Shown here piece by piece: positions 53,434 through 61,794 of a DNA stretch of 64,000 nucleotides. Each line of letters starts with the position of its first letter. Positions within the stretch are counted from its first letter, which is position 1. Position numbers and translations under genes: made by a program. Below the pieces are notes generated by a model that saw only the letters and a program-made list of their open reading frames with translations, was not told the origin of the DNA and did not search any database. The stretch comes from Rhizobium leguminosarum (GTDB lineage: Bacteria > Pseudomonadota > Alphaproteobacteria > Rhizobiales > Rhizobiaceae), in NCBI RefSeq assembly GCF_004123835.1, contig NZ_MZMU01000028.1, positions 1-64,000 of the forward strand, in the 5' to 3' direction.

Positions 53434-53846
53434 GATCGCCTCCATGCTGCCGGCCGTTCGTTTCGTCCATACTCATGGGTCGTTTCCTCCTGACTGTTCC
53501 GGTCCTGATGTGGTTCATTATCTCCATTCGCAATGGAGGCGTAATCACACCGTGGTCTAGGAGGCGTACATCAAACGTACATCAGGGATCGATGCGTTCG
53601 AGCGGCATATAGACGAAGCATTGCGGGACTGCGGCGCCACTGCATCCCGGCCTTGGAATTACGGCCCCTGAACGGCCTCCGCTTGGCGCTTACGCTCAAG
53701 CCGCAGTCATCTTCGTCGAAGCCACGTTCTTCGCCATTGCGCTGCCTCTTCGTTGCCGCGGCGCCGATCCTGAGTTGCCCACAGGATCATCCTCAGCAGA
53801 ATTGGACGCCAATCATGAGTCGCAAGAGCAACGCTTCGTCAGTTCG
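53434..53846. other. Gene-free stretch, 413 bp
   Basis: Between the nitroreductase and ArsR-type genes, both leftward. It contains the inverted repeat at 53522-53538 and a short direct repeat CGTACATCA at about 53567-53584. Frames here have no recognisable content; it may include decayed coding sequence. Confidence 0.5.
53522..53538. promoter_or_regulatory. Perfect 7-bp inverted repeat upstream of the nitroreductase
   Basis: CTCCATT and AATGGAG flank CGC, 89 bp before the nitroreductase start. It has the size and symmetry of a repressor site for a dimeric winged-helix protein. Confidence 0.45.
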
Positions 53847-54242
53847 TCAGGTGCCTACGGCTTGGACACGTTCTACTGGGGAGCGACGAGGCCATCCGAA
53901 GATGTCGGCGAGCGTATCAAGCATCGCCGTGGCCGCGGCGGATTGAAGTGAATAGTAGATCGTCTGGGCGGCCCTTCGCGTCTGCACGAGTTCCTGTTCT
54001 CGAAGAATTGCCAAATGCTGGGAAGTCGAAGATTGGCTCAATCCCACCTCGTCGGCCAAGACGCTCACGGACATTTCTCCTTCGGCCAACAGATGCAGAA
54101 TGTGAAGCCGTTTGGCATTCCCCATGGCCGACAGGAAGTTTGCTTCGTTGTCGAAGGCGTTGGTTTCAGGGGAAGGCGCGGTTGATGATTGATTGTTCAA
54201 GGCGAGATCTCCGTTGGGAACCAAAGCCGGGTACCAGGTCAT
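53847..54242 (-). CDS. ArsR-family regulator, NolR-like
   Basis: A 131-aa winged-helix protein. The core reads FLSAMGNAKRLHILHLLAEGEMSV, then LADEVGLSQSSTSQHLAILREQELVQTRRAAQTIYYSL. This follows the rhizobial NolR pattern closely, and there is no metal-binding CxC motif. NolR represses nodulation and other genes; here it is more likely a paralogue with a local role. The ATG at 54242 has GGGGAT directly upstream. The first 35 residues are polar and probably unstructured. Confidence 0.85.
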   Translation of the reverse strand: MTWYPALVPNGDLALNNQSSTAPSPETNAFDNEANFLSAMGNAKRLHILHLLAEGEMSVSVLADEVGLSQSSTSQHLAILREQELVQTRRAAQTIYYSLQSAAATAMLDTLADIFGWPRRSPVERVQAVGT

Positions 54243-54406
54243 ATCCCCTAGCTTTAATTTAGAGATAACGCATGGGTGCAAGACCGAAACCCATTGGCGG
54301 CGTCGCATCGTCTTTTTCGGCGCGAATCGGATAGTGCGCGCTTCAAATGGACAGCGGCCGCAGATCATGTTCGAGGCCGACATCTTCGCCTTTGGAAGGC
54401 ACTCGG

Positions 54407-54504
54407 CTAAAGCCAATGCATGTCGCCCCAAGGTGCGCAGCGGTTTTTGGATAACGCCATGCATAAATCAAAGACTTAATCCGGATCGACGCGACGCGCT
54501 TTAG
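54407..54504. repeat. Rhizobial intergenic mosaic-type repeat, copy 2
   Basis: About 98 bp from CTAAAGCCAATGCATGTCG to GCGACGCGCTTTAG, sharing the internal GCAGCGGTTTT, AACGCCATGC and CAAAGAC blocks with the copy at 27044. Its right end overlaps the stop codon (TTA, i.e. TAA on the minus strand at 54501-54503) of the response-regulator gene. Confidence 0.65.
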
Positions 54505-55193
54505 CGCGCGCCAGCCTGGCGCATTTGCGCGGGCAGTGTCTCCCAGGCTCGGATCAATTCGCCGATGGAGGCGGCCTCCATCTTGTGCATGACATTGCTG
54601 CGATGCAGCTTGACCGTCACTTCGCTGATGCCGAAATCGAAGGCGATCTGCTTGTTGAGGCGACCGCGCGCCACTTCATGCAGAACCTCGCGCTCGCGTT
54701 GCGTCAGCGTCTCCAGGCGCTTGATGTTGCGCTCGGCGATTGCGGCTTCCGCCCGTCGTTCGGCATCCATGGCAATGCCCGCAGTCACCGCGTCGAGCAG
54801 CGTCTGGTCCCGCACCGGTTTGGTGAGAAAATCCACGGCGCCGGCCTTCATGGCCTGGACGGTCATTGGAATGTCGCCATGCCCGGTCAGGAAGATGATC
54901 GGCTTGGAAATGCCGTTTTCGGCCAGATGGCTCTGCAGGTGAAGGCCGCTTGCTCCCGGCATGCGCACATCGAGGATCAGGCAGCCGGGGCTATCCAGGA
55001 TATCGGCGTCAAGCAATTCGCGGGTCGAAGCAAAACTGGTCGACTGGAAACCCGCCGACAGGATCAGCTCCGACAGCGCTTCGCGGACCGATGCGTCGTC
55101 ATCGACGATAATGACAAGCGGCTGGTTCTCTTCATAACTGCACTGCAATGATAACGGCGCCGATCTCCGCAGCAACGGCTGGTCAACTCTCAT
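54501..55193 (-). CDS. FixJ-type response regulator
   Basis: A 230-aa regulator with an N-terminal receiver (VIIVDDDASVREALSELI; phospho-acceptor Asp in LILDVRMPG; Lys in DFLTKPV) and a C-terminal LuxR-type helix-turn-helix (LTQREREVLHEVARGRLNKQIAFDFGISEVTVKLHR). It is the third regulator gene of an operon with one histidine kinase. The ATG at 55193 overlaps the end of the receiver-only gene by a few bases. The C-terminus ends at a repeat element that supplies the stop. Confidence 0.92.
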   Translation of the reverse strand: MRVDQPLLRRSAPLSLQCSYEENQPLVIIVDDDASVREALSELILSAGFQSTSFASTRELLDADILDSPGCLILDVRMPGASGLHLQSHLAENGISKPIIFLTGHGDIPMTVQAMKAGAVDFLTKPVRDQTLLDAVTAGIAMDAERRAEAAIAERNIKRLETLTQREREVLHEVARGRLNKQIAFDFGISEVTVKLHRSNVMHKMEAASIGELIRAWETLPAQMRQAGAR

Positions 55194-55194
55194 G

Positions 55195-55572
55195 TCACCC
55201 TCCATCTGTCGATTTATGCAAAGCGTTGGCAATGGCCGCCAGCAGGGCCTGGGCATCGAAGGGCTTGCGGAAAAATCCGCTCGCGCCTTGAGCGCGTCCC
55301 TGATCGGCTATCTCGTGGCGGCCCGTGATCATGAATACCGGCAGCTCCGGACGCGACTTCCTCACCAGGTCACGAAGTTCGAAGCCGTCGATGCCAGGCA
55401 TTCCGATATCGGTGATGAGCAGGTCGAGGTCCGACAGCCCGTTGACGAGCAGCGAGCCCGCCGATGAGAAGCTGCGGGCCACATAACCCGCAGACTCCAG
55501 AAGGTCGCCCATCGATTCAAGCAATCTTGGATCGTCATCGACAATTGCCACGACGTGTCTTGTCTTGTTCAT
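55195..55572 (-). CDS. Receiver-only response regulator
   Basis: A 125-aa stand-alone receiver domain. The acidic pair is VDDDP, the phospho-acceptor Asp is in LLITDIGMPGIDGFEL, the Thr is in FMITGR and the Lys in GFFRKPFDA. It has no output domain. It lies between two FixJ-type regulators, separated by 3 bp on one side and overlapping on the other. It may act as a phosphate sink or relay for the shared kinase. Confidence 0.9.
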   Translation of the reverse strand: MNKTRHVVAIVDDDPRLLESMGDLLESAGYVARSFSSAGSLLVNGLSDLDLLITDIGMPGIDGFELRDLVRKSRPELPVFMITGRHEIADQGRAQGASGFFRKPFDAQALLAAIANALHKSTDGG

Positions 55573-55575
55573 GTT

Positions 55576-56217
55576 TCAATTCCCTCCCACTCGGCGTGAG
55601 TGGGTTATCGGTATTTCCAATCTCTCCGCGATCCGCACCAAATCGGCGAGCGATGCCGCGGCCATTTTCTGCATCACATTTCTTCTGTGGATCTGCAGCG
55701 TCACTTCGCTGATCCCCAATTCGGCTGCGGCCTGCTTGTTGAGAAGACCGCTGACGACCAGCGGCAGCACCTCGCGCTCGCGCGGCGTCAGGTCGAGATA
55801 GTGTTGTCTCAGCACGTCGATCTCGGCGCGCTCGGCCCTCTTTTCCCGATCCTGAGCAATCGCCGCGTGGATTGCCGCCATGAGATCCGCATCGCTGAAC
55901 GGCTTGGTCAGGAAGTCGACCGCGCCATGCTTGATCGCACGCACGGAGGAGGGAATGTCGCCGTGTCCGGTAATGAAGACGATCGGCGGATGATCCCTGT
56001 CGGCGATCTGCTTCTGCAGATCGAGACCGTTGATGTCAGGCAGCTCGATATCCAGCACGAGACAGGAGGGCACGTCCGGCTTGTCCGCTCTCACGTAGTC
56101 GCAGGCCGATTCGAAGGCGATGGCGTGCATGCCGTGCGAGTCCAGCAGCTCGCCGAGCGCTTCCCGGATACGTTCATCGTCGTCGACGATGAAGACGATA
56201 TGGTCGTCGGCCGTCAT
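55576..56217 (-). CDS. FixJ-type response regulator
   Basis: A 213-aa receiver plus LuxR-type output protein. The phospho-acceptor Asp is in LVLDIELPDINGLDL and the Lys in DFLTKPFSD. The output domain begins LTPREREVLPLVVSGLLNKQAAAELGISEVT. Its ATG overlaps the kinase stop (ATGA), so it is the primary cognate partner of the kinase. It resembles the other FixJ-type regulator of the operon but is clearly a separate paralogue. Confidence 0.92.
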   Translation of the reverse strand: MTADDHIVFIVDDDERIREALGELLDSHGMHAIAFESACDYVRADKPDVPSCLVLDIELPDINGLDLQKQIADRDHPPIVFITGHGDIPSSVRAIKHGAVDFLTKPFSDADLMAAIHAAIAQDREKRAERAEIDVLRQHYLDLTPREREVLPLVVSGLLNKQAAAELGISEVTLQIHRRNVMQKMAAASLADLVRIAERLEIPITHSRRVGGN

Positions 56218-59200
56218 GGCGCCGCCTTCGTTTCAATAGGCAATGTGAAGATCAACGTCGCTCCGCACGGATTGTTCTTATCGGCCCACAATCGTCCGCC
56301 GTGCAGTTCGACGATCGAGCGGCAGATCGCCAGCCCCATGCCCATGCCGTATTCCTTCGTCGTAAAGAACGGCTCGAACATCTTTTCGGGAAAGTCGATG
56401 CCCTGGCCGCGATCGCTGATCTCGGTCTGGAGGATATTCCCGATCTGGCGCACGCGGATTTCGATGACCCTGTCGCCTGTCGTGGCGTCCATTGCCTCAA
56501 TGCCGTTGCGGATGAGATTGATCAGAACTTGCTGGATCTGAACGCGGTCGATTGCGATGAGCGGAAGGGTGGCGTCGACCTCCACCTCCATCCGAACGTG
56601 ACGACGCCAGGCCTCGTCGGCCATGAGGTTGCGCGCTTCGTTGACGATACCGGAGAGCGTCGATGGGATCCTCCTGTCTACGGATTGCTTGAACAGAGCG
56701 CGAATGCGGCTGACGACATCCGCCGCCGAGTTGGCATCCCGGATGATGCGCTCGACAGTCCTCTGTGCCCGTTCCATATTCGGCGGCTCGGCCATGAGCC
56801 AGCGCTGGCAGGCGTGTGAGTTGGCCACGACGGCCGCAAGCGGCTGGTTCACTTCGTGCGCGATGGAGGCTGAAAGCTCGGCCAGGCTCGCCACTTGGCT
56901 CGCCCGTGCCAGACCCTCCCGCGCTCGACGCAGATCTTCCTCCGCGTGAACCTCACCGTCGATATCTAGGCAGATGACATTCCACTGGACGATGACGCCT
57001 TCGGCATTGCGCATCGGTGCCGCACGCGTCTCGACCCAGCGATATTCGCCATCGAACCGCCGCAGGCGATGCCTACGCGCATAGGGCTCGCCAGTGGACA
57101 ATGAATGGGCATAGTTTTCTTTGACCCCTGCCACATCGTCGGGATGAACACCGGCATCGAGCGTGCCGTCCAGCCGGGTTTTGCCCGTTCCGTCCAACTC
57201 TTCGAGATTATAACCGAGGAAGTCGCGCAGTTGCTGGCTGCGATAGATCGGTTCTCCATCGGGTGCTGCGCAATCGATCATTGCCGGCAGCGTTTCAACG
57301 AGCTGCCGGAGCGATCGTTCTCTCTCCCGCAGTGCCTCCTCGACGCGCAGTTGATCGTCGATGTCATGCGACAGACCATACCATTGGACGATCCGGCCGC
57401 TCTGATCCCGCAGCGGCTCCGCGCTGCCTTTCACCCAGCGGTAGACGCCATCGGCGCGCCGCAGGCGATACTGGCTGGAGAAGCGCTCCCCCGTAGCGAA
57501 GGAATGGTTGAGCGCTTGCTCGAGGCTGGCTGCATCGTCGGGATGGACGGCGGCCTCGATGAGCGCTGCCAGCCGGCTGACGCCCGGCTTTTCCATATCG
57601 GCGATGTCGAGACCGAGAAAATCGATCAGGCGCTGGTTGAAGAAGGTTGGAGCACCTTCCGGATTGAGCCGCCAGAGCAGGCTCGGAACCATGTCCACGA
57701 GTTGGGAAAGCTCCCGTTCCCGGTCGCGTAGCGCTTCCTGCGCGCGCATCTCATCGTCGATGTCGACGGATATGATATACCATTGCATGATCGCGCCGCT
57801 TTGATCGCGCAGCGGCTCGGCTCGGCCATCGACCCAGCGATAGGCTCCGTCGAAACGGCGCATGCGATATTTTATCGAGAAGGGATCGCCGCTGGCGAGG
57901 GAATGATGAACCGTCTCCAGCAACCTCGATGCGTCATCGGGATGGACGAGGGTGTGAATGACCGAGGAGAGGCGGCTCATGCCGGGCCTGTCCATATCGC
58001 CAACATCGAGACCGAAAAAGTCGATCAGGCGCTTGTTGAAGAACACCGGCTCGCCTTCCGGCGTCAGGCGCCTGATCTGGACCGGGACCAGGTCCACGAG
58101 CTGCGACAGCTCGCGTTCGCGGTCGCGCAACGCCTCCAGCGCGCGCACCTCCTCGTCGATATCGAGGGAGACGCCGTACCATTGCACGACCGTTCCGTCG
58201 TCATCGCGCCGCGGCTCCACCCTGCATTCGGCCCAGCGGTAGACGCCATCCTTTTCAAGCCAGCGAAACCGCATCGCGGAGCCGCCGCCGGTTTCGAAAC
58301 AGGTCCTGAGCGTGCGCTGAACGTCGGGAGCGTCTTCAGGATGAACCAGCTGCTGCAGCAGATCGTCGATGCGCGGCGCGCCGAGAGCGTCGAAGTTGGC
58401 GATGACGGAGCGGAAATGGTCCTGGTATCGTTTGTTGAAGTAGATTGATCCGCCCGCGGGCTCGACGCTCCAGATGCGGACCGGCACGGCATCGATCATC
58501 TCCTGAAGCTGTCGTTCGCTTCGCCGCAGCGCCTCTTCGGCATGGACCTGATCATCGATGTCGTGACAAAGGCCGTACCACTGGACGATGTTTCCGGCCT
58601 GATCGCGCATCGGCTCGGCGCGGCTCGACATCCAACGAAAGAGGCCGTCGGCGCGCCGCAGCCGATACCGCATGACGAAGCTCTCGCCGGTGGCGAGGCA
58701 ATGGCGAAGGGCGTCCCTGAAACCGGCTGTATCATCGGGATGAACGGTGGCCTGCAGGACCGCCTCCAGCCGGCTCATCCCTGGTCTGTCCGAGTCCGCC
58801 ACGTCAAGACCCAGGAAATCGACCATCCGCCTATTGAAGAAGGTCGGTTCGCCCTCGGGCGTCAGACGCCAAACATGGCTCGGAACCATGTCCACGAGTT
58901 GCGAGAGCTCCCGTTCCCGGTCGCGCAACGTCTCCACGTTTTGGCGCAATGTGAGCACTGCCAGCTGGTGCTGTCGGGATATGGCGGCGACAATCAGCGC
59001 CGAAAATGCCGAGATGGCCAGAAACAGCTGCAACATGATCTGATTGTGTTTCTGGGATTCGGGATCACCGGCAAACTGGCTGGCGCCTGTTATCGTGAAT
59101 ACCGCCGTGATCAGAGCAAGCAGAGCGAGCGATACCGCGGCGCCCTTGAACTCGAAGCGGACGGCGGCCCAGAGAAGAGGCGGCATGATGATATAGGCGA

Positions 59201-59936
59201 AAGGAAGGTAGCCGCTCAGTGAAAGAGCCGCGACACCGAGAAAAATGAGCCCCAGGACGCAAGCTTCCACCCATTGCGCGGCCGAGAACTGCGTCTTGCT
59301 GCGCCAGCTGTGAAAGAGGACCAACGCCAGCGGCGAAACGATGAGGACACCGGTTGCGTCTCCGATCCACCATAGCGGCCAGGCCGTCGTGAAGGATTGC
59401 GATTGGATCGCGAACCAGGCAAGCGTGGCACTTCCCACGGTCGCGCTCACGATCGGCGCAATTCCGGCAGCCAGGACGACGAATGTGAGAACTTCCTGCA
59501 GAGTTTCCATCTGAACAGGGTGCTTCAAGGTCCGGTTCACCAGCCATGCCGCGACCATTGCTCCAAGAGCGTTGCCGACATAAATCAGGAAGGCCGCAGG
59601 CACGGGGCTGTAGAACCACAGGAAATTGCTGAACATCTCTGCCAGGCAGCCCGCCAGGATCCACCATGGCCAGCTGTGCCTGGAGGCGAGGATGAGGGTC
59701 GCGACGAAAAGCCCGCCCGGAGGCCAGATGGAAATACCCGTTCCCGGCACGATTGCCAGCGACTGTGCGAAGCCGCAGGCGAGTACATAGGCGAGGAAGA
59801 AAAGCCCCAGATGCAGGAACCGGGGACGGTGCAACCAGACGCTCAGCATCAACTGCTCCTGCCGGACAGAGAAAACCGGGGGATCATCGGCATTTCCTGC
59901 AGCAGTCGTTCTCGATTTCGGGGCTGGCGAGCTCAT
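56214..59936 (-). CDS. Membrane sensor histidine kinase: MASE1 + five PAS + HisKA/HATPase
   Basis: A 1240-aa kinase. The first ~330 residues form a MASE1 membrane module with about eight helices. Five consecutive PAS-PAC units of about 127 residues follow (about 345-980), with the repeated opening RERELSQLVDMVP and the repeated HPDD and VQWY segments. The HisKA phospho-site is His1027 (SIAHEVNQPLAAV), followed by the ATPase N-box (LINLIRNGIEAM), DRGQGID and a C-terminal GMGMGLAICRSIVELHGG. The kinase core is of the type that pairs with FixJ regulators. No heme-binding or Cys motif is obvious. Start ATG 59936 lacks a clear ribosome-binding site. Confidence 0.88.
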   Translation of the reverse strand: MSSPAPKSRTTAAGNADDPPVFSVRQEQLMLSVWLHRPRFLHLGLFFLAYVLACGFAQSLAIVPGTGISIWPPGGLFVATLILASRHSWPWWILAGCLAEMFSNFLWFYSPVPAAFLIYVGNALGAMVAAWLVNRTLKHPVQMETLQEVLTFVVLAAGIAPIVSATVGSATLAWFAIQSQSFTTAWPLWWIGDATGVLIVSPLALVLFHSWRSKTQFSAAQWVEACVLGLIFLGVAALSLSGYLPFAYIIMPPLLWAAVRFEFKGAAVSLALLALITAVFTITGASQFAGDPESQKHNQIMLQLFLAISAFSALIVAAISRQHQLAVLTLRQNVETLRDRERELSQLVDMVPSHVWRLTPEGEPTFFNRRMVDFLGLDVADSDRPGMSRLEAVLQATVHPDDTAGFRDALRHCLATGESFVMRYRLRRADGLFRWMSSRAEPMRDQAGNIVQWYGLCHDIDDQVHAEEALRRSERQLQEMIDAVPVRIWSVEPAGGSIYFNKRYQDHFRSVIANFDALGAPRIDDLLQQLVHPEDAPDVQRTLRTCFETGGGSAMRFRWLEKDGVYRWAECRVEPRRDDDGTVVQWYGVSLDIDEEVRALEALRDRERELSQLVDLVPVQIRRLTPEGEPVFFNKRLIDFFGLDVGDMDRPGMSRLSSVIHTLVHPDDASRLLETVHHSLASGDPFSIKYRMRRFDGAYRWVDGRAEPLRDQSGAIMQWYIISVDIDDEMRAQEALRDRERELSQLVDMVPSLLWRLNPEGAPTFFNQRLIDFLGLDIADMEKPGVSRLAALIEAAVHPDDAASLEQALNHSFATGERFSSQYRLRRADGVYRWVKGSAEPLRDQSGRIVQWYGLSHDIDDQLRVEEALRERERSLRQLVETLPAMIDCAAPDGEPIYRSQQLRDFLGYNLEELDGTGKTRLDGTLDAGVHPDDVAGVKENYAHSLSTGEPYARRHRLRRFDGEYRWVETRAAPMRNAEGVIVQWNVICLDIDGEVHAEEDLRRAREGLARASQVASLAELSASIAHEVNQPLAAVVANSHACQRWLMAEPPNMERAQRTVERIIRDANSAADVVSRIRALFKQSVDRRIPSTLSGIVNEARNLMADEAWRRHVRMEVEVDATLPLIAIDRVQIQQVLINLIRNGIEAMDATTGDRVIEIRVRQIGNILQTEISDRGQGIDFPEKMFEPFFTTKEYGMGMGLAICRSIVELHGGRLWADKNNPCGATLIFTLPIETKAAP

Positions 59937-60090
59937 GGTACAAAGCGTAATCCCGCCGCACCACAACCGCAACTCATGGAAACCCATGCATTGCGCGGGA
60001 ATGTAGCCGGAATTTTCGGGCGAACGACGGATCGGAAGGCTGTTATGGTTTCCCGATGGCGCATCCTAGACTTCAGGCTGGTTCCGCTAT

Positions 60091-60106
60091 GCCCTACGGC
60101 TAGGGC
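60091..60106. promoter_or_regulatory. Inverted repeat in the divergent kinase/NmrA region
   Basis: GCCCTA and TAGGGC flank CGGC, 95 bp before the NmrA-like gene and 155 bp before the kinase gene. It could be a site for the FixJ-type regulators encoded in the kinase operon. The rest of 59937-60200 shows nothing further. Confidence 0.4.
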
Positions 60107-60200
60107 GCCAGACCTCAGGCACGATGGAAGGCGTCCGGCTTTCCGGTCATTGTCGATCCGCGTGAGGCATTGCAGAAAACATGCAACAAAGGATGCCGAT

Positions 60201-60953
60201 ATGAAAGTCACGGTGGTGGGAGCAAGCGGTCTCATCGGAACGCGGCTCAGCGAGAAGTTGCGCCGATCGGACCACGACGTCGCGGCCGCATCATTGTCGC
60301 TGGGCGTCGACACGGTTACCGGCAAGGGTCTGGACGTGGCGATGGCGGGAACCGAAGTCGTTGTGGACGTGACCAATGCCGCATCCTTCGGTGACAGTTC
60401 GGCGTTCGATTTCTTCAAGGCGTCGACGAAGAACTTGCTCGCAGCCGCGGCGGAAGCCGGCATCCGGCACTATCTCGCACTCTCCGTCGTTGGCACGCCG
60501 CGCCTCGTGGAGAGCGACTATTTTCGTGCGAAAATGGTGCAGGAAAATCTCATCCGGGCGTCAGGTCGACCCTACACGATCCTCCGCTCCACGCAATTTT
60601 ACGAGTTTATAAACGGATTGATCGACATCGGTGCTGAAGGCAGTGTCTTTCGGTTGCCATCGGCCTTCATGAGGCCGGTCGCGGCCGGGGACGTCGCTGC
60701 ATTCCTGGCGGAACTGGCAGCCGGTGCTCCCTCGGGCGATGTCGTCGAAATCGGCGGCCCGGAGCAGCTCGGCATCGATGAAATCGCCCGGATCTATCTC
60801 GCCGCGAACGAAGACGAACGGCAGGTGATAACCGATCGATCCACGTCGTATTTCGGCGTCGAACTGACCGACGACGCACTGATTCCCGGCGCCGGTGCGC
60901 GTGTGGCGCGCCAGACGCTTTCCGACTGGCTCTACCAATCGATGGCCGCTTAA
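60201..60953 (+). CDS. NmrA-like NAD(P)-binding protein
   Basis: A 250-aa atypical SDR. The N-terminal nucleotide loop is VTVVGASGLIGTRL. It lacks the YxxxK pair of active SDRs and has the NmrA/QOR2-like segments ALSVVGTPRLVESDYFRAKMVQENLIRASG and ILRSTQFYEF. Such proteins act as redox-sensing regulators or NAD(P)H-dependent reductases. The ATG at 60201 follows AAAGGA. It is divergent from the histidine kinase operon and may be a target of it. Confidence 0.85.
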   Translation: MKVTVVGASGLIGTRLSEKLRRSDHDVAAASLSLGVDTVTGKGLDVAMAGTEVVVDVTNAASFGDSSAFDFFKASTKNLLAAAAEAGIRHYLALSVVGTPRLVESDYFRAKMVQENLIRASGRPYTILRSTQFYEFINGLIDIGAEGSVFRLPSAFMRPVAAGDVAAFLAELAAGAPSGDVVEIGGPEQLGIDEIARIYLAANEDERQVITDRSTSYFGVELTDDALIPGAGARVARQTLSDWLYQSMAA

Positions 60954-61000
60954 CAACCTGTTTCTGCAGCAAGCGCTGGGCTTGAAATTTTCCTACGCAA

Positions 61001-61028
61001 GTAATACTTTCTAACAGGAGAGTATTAC
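61001..61028. promoter_or_regulatory. VapB operator, 8-bp inverted repeat
   Basis: GTAATACT and AGTATTAC are exact arms separated by 12 bp, 13 bp before the antitoxin start. AbrB-type antitoxins with their toxins usually repress their own promoter at such paired sites. Confidence 0.65.
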
Positions 61029-61041
61029 AAAGGCGCCCGAT

Positions 61042-61275
61042 ATGGCCACGACCGTTACCGCAAAAGGGCAGGTGACCATTCCAAAGCGGGTCCGGGATCT
61101 GCTTGGCATCGTTCCCGGCAGCCAAGTCGATTTTCATCGCGCTGCCGACGGCAGTGTGGTTCTGACGCGTGCTGATCAGAAGCGGCCGGCCAGTCGCTTC
61201 GAGAAGCTGCGCGGCCATGCCGGCAAGGGCCTCGATACCGACGCCATCATGGCTTTGACGCGTGGCGAAACGTGA
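61042..61275 (+). CDS. vapB: AbrB/SpoVT-type antitoxin (VapB)
   Basis: A 77-aa swapped-hairpin DNA-binding protein; TVTAKGQVTIPKRVRDLLGI is the family signature at residues 4-23. The C-terminal half should wrap the toxin. It overlaps the toxin gene by 4 bp (GTGA). It neutralises the PIN toxin and probably represses the pair at the inverted repeat just upstream. Presence beside repA suits plasmid maintenance. Confidence 0.92.
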   Translation: MATTVTAKGQVTIPKRVRDLLGIVPGSQVDFHRAADGSVVLTRADQKRPASRFEKLRGHAGKGLDTDAIMALTRGET

Positions 61276-61676
61276 CGCTCGTCGACACCAATGTTCTTCT
61301 GGATCTCGTGACCGATGACCCCAAATGGTCGAGTTGGTCCATAACCCAGCTCGAGACGGCGAGCATCGAAGGTTCCCTGCTGATCAATGATGTCATCTAT
61401 GCCGAACTTGCGGTTCGATACGACAGGATCGAAGCGCTCGAGACTTTTCTGGAAGAGGCCGGCCTCGAGATGAAGCCCATGCCGAAGGCCGCCCTGTTTC
61501 TTGCGGGCAAGGTCTTCACGCAATATCGCAAGGCAGGCGGGTTACGCACCGGTGTGCTTCCCGATTTCTTCATCGGCGCTCACGCAGCCGTAGAACAACT
61601 GCCGCTATTGACCCGCGATGTCGGCCGCTATCGCACCTATTTCCCGTCATTGAAATTGATAGCGCCTGTTTCCTAA
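61272..61676 (+). CDS. vapC: PIN-domain ribonuclease toxin (VapC)
   Basis: A 134-aa PIN-domain protein with the four acidic residues of the active site: Asp5 (VDTNVLLD), Glu45, Asp98 (LPDFFIGAHA) and Asp116 (TRD). The start is GTG overlapping the antitoxin stop. VapC toxins cleave specific RNAs, often tRNA or rRNA, when free of antitoxin. All catalytic residues are present, so it should be active. Confidence 0.92.
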   Translation: MTLVDTNVLLDLVTDDPKWSSWSITQLETASIEGSLLINDVIYAELAVRYDRIEALETFLEEAGLEMKPMPKAALFLAGKVFTQYRKAGGLRTGVLPDFFIGAHAAVEQLPLLTRDVGRYRTYFPSLKLIAPVS

Positions 61677-61794
61677 GCTCCCTGATAGGGCGTGTGTCGA
61701 AGCATTCAATAAACCTTCATGAAGCTCAGGGTTGAAATGGTTGCGCCCAGCTCCAAATCCCGTCGGCGGTAGTCGAAACGCGAGGGGAGGGCGC

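Noticed and set aside
53650..53946. Small plus-strand frames between the nitroreductase and ArsR-type genes
   Set aside because: No motif, leader or ribosome-binding site, and the longer ones overlap the ArsR-type gene antisense.
56950..58960. DNA repeats as a mobile or CRISPR-like element
   Set aside because: The ~380-bp periodicity is fully explained by in-frame PAS domain duplication.
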